In this document: positions 63,392 through 64,000 of the stretch, one piece after another
Layout: each line of letters begins with the position of its first letter
Numbering within the stretch: position 1 is the first letter of the stretch
From: Steinernema hermaphroditum
Taxonomy: Eukaryota > Nematoda > Chromadorea > Rhabditida > Steinernematidae
Assembly (NCBI GenBank): GCA_030435675.1
Contig: CM059622.1
Span: 5,146,001 to 5,210,000, forward strand
Length of the DNA: 64,000 nt
Direction: 5' to 3'
Position numbers and translations under genes: made by a program
Notes under the pieces: model-generated
Told to the model about the DNA's origin: nothing
The model's database searches: none
What the model saw: the letters and a program-made list of their open reading frames with translations, nothing else

Positions 63392-63677
63392 AAAACAGAG
63401 TCTGTCAGCTGACTCGGCGTACTTCTGTAGTAAATCACGTGCCATTCCACATGAGCTTTACTCGGAACAACGTTTAAACACAAAAACATAAAGCCAAGGG
63501 ATGAATGGAGAGGAGAGATATCACAGCGGCGGCAGAGACTATCGTTGAAAAGCCACATAAAGCTGAAGGGGTGCAGTGATAAACAGGATGGGAGCAAAAA
63601 AGAGTATTATTATGCTTCGATTCTCAATAAATTATGATCTTTTATACGAATGAAAAATAGAAGTGTAATTACAGGAT

Positions 63678-63939
63678 TCACGCTTGAGAAGAGGTCTCCA
63701 GTCGGCGCAGTCGCACTGAAATGTCAACGTTATAGCGTCGATTGGGAAAGTGTGAATAAAAACAGCCCTAATCTAAAGACAAACAACGCACCTCTTTCCA
63801 GATTTCGCTCTAGCGCTTCGGATACGCGATGGCGCGCCTCCATCGACTGGAAGGCGATTCCGACGCGGAGAAGGGAGTCGTTTTCTTCTATTGTGAGCAT
63901 CATGTCCATTTCGATCTGGTTTCCGAGGACGGAGGCGCG
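63678..63939 (-). CDS. Tropomodulin, C-terminal exons (gene continues past window)
   Basis: Two minus-strand exons, 63939-63792 and 63715-63678, join in phase to VLGNQIEMDMMLTIEENDSL, then FQSMEARHRVSEALERNLER, ending VRLRRLETSSQA at a stop. The NQ.E.EM...EEN..LL..G pattern is the last leucine-rich repeat of tropomodulins, the actin pointed-end capping proteins of muscle. The acceptor before 63939 shows the gene extends beyond base 64000. It converges on the UGT, with stops 287 bases apart. Confidence 0.88.
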
Positions 63940-64000
63940 CTGAAATGGTGGAGAAGTTGAGTAAAGGTTACGATAGCGGGGAATTCGCTTCTTGTCATTG

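Overview
The window is nuclear DNA from a nematode. The evidence is small GT-AG introns (often 40-60 nt with TTTCAG-like acceptors), divergent and convergent multi-exon genes, and proteins that match nematode versions of conserved eukaryotic families: the COUP-TF receptor UNC-55, a double-length tyrosyl-tRNA synthetase, RPT-1, PBS-7, a UDP-glucuronosyltransferase and tropomodulin. A rhabditine (clade V) worm seems likely, but I cannot name the species. No bacterial, viral or CRISPR features are visible. Gene models are exon chains I spliced by eye with checked reading phase; start exons are the least certain parts.

Layout: 1-7.9 kb is mostly gene-poor, with two unplaced candidate exons (4878-5306). 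7.95-10.74 kb (+) is a CTD small phosphatase (scpl-1 type) with a probable internal promoter. 11.65-15.18 kb (+) is a secreted BPI/LBP-type lipid-binding protein. 15.2-26.1 kb is largely non-coding, with a short coiled-coil gene, a tRNA-Leu/tRNA-Ile pair and a GC-rich block with nuclear-receptor half-sites. 26.1-30.0 kb (+) is unc-55. 30.3-32.9 kb (-) is tyrosyl-tRNA synthetase, divergent from the proteasome ATPase rpt-1 (33.9-35.6 kb, +). 36.2-37.6 kb (+) is a basic protein with a membrane anchor, convergent with an AGXT2-type aminotransferase (37.7-41.0 kb, -). Upstream of that gene, on the same strand, lie two tandem miR-235/miR-92-family microRNA hairpins. Then come pbs-7 and mitochondrial malonyl transacylase (both -), a Cys-rich unknown protein (+), a poorly resolved interval (46.8-49.3 kb), and a GAF-domain cyclic-nucleotide phosphodiesterase (49.3-53.6 kb, +) with two tRNA genes nested in one intron. 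54.1-57.8 kb is a cluster of three paralogous small secreted Cys-rich proteins interleaved with tRNA-Leu/tRNA-Ile genes. 58.5-59.5 kb (-) is a nematode-type unknown gene with a one-base frameshift. 60.9-63.4 kb (+) is a UDP-glucuronosyltransferase, convergent with the 3' end of a tropomodulin gene that leaves the window.

Functionally this is mostly housekeeping: two proteasome subunits (base ATPase and core beta subunit), tRNA charging, mitochondrial fatty-acid synthesis and glyoxylate/beta-amino-acid metabolism. There are also developmental regulators (UNC-55, SCPL, the miR-235 pair, the PDE) and a fast-evolving secreted-protein and tRNA neighbourhood. The strongest unusual signals are the tandem miR-92-family pair, the TyrRS pseudodimer with a degenerate second half, the repeated Leu/Ile tRNA module with conserved spacer, and the three-gene secreted family.
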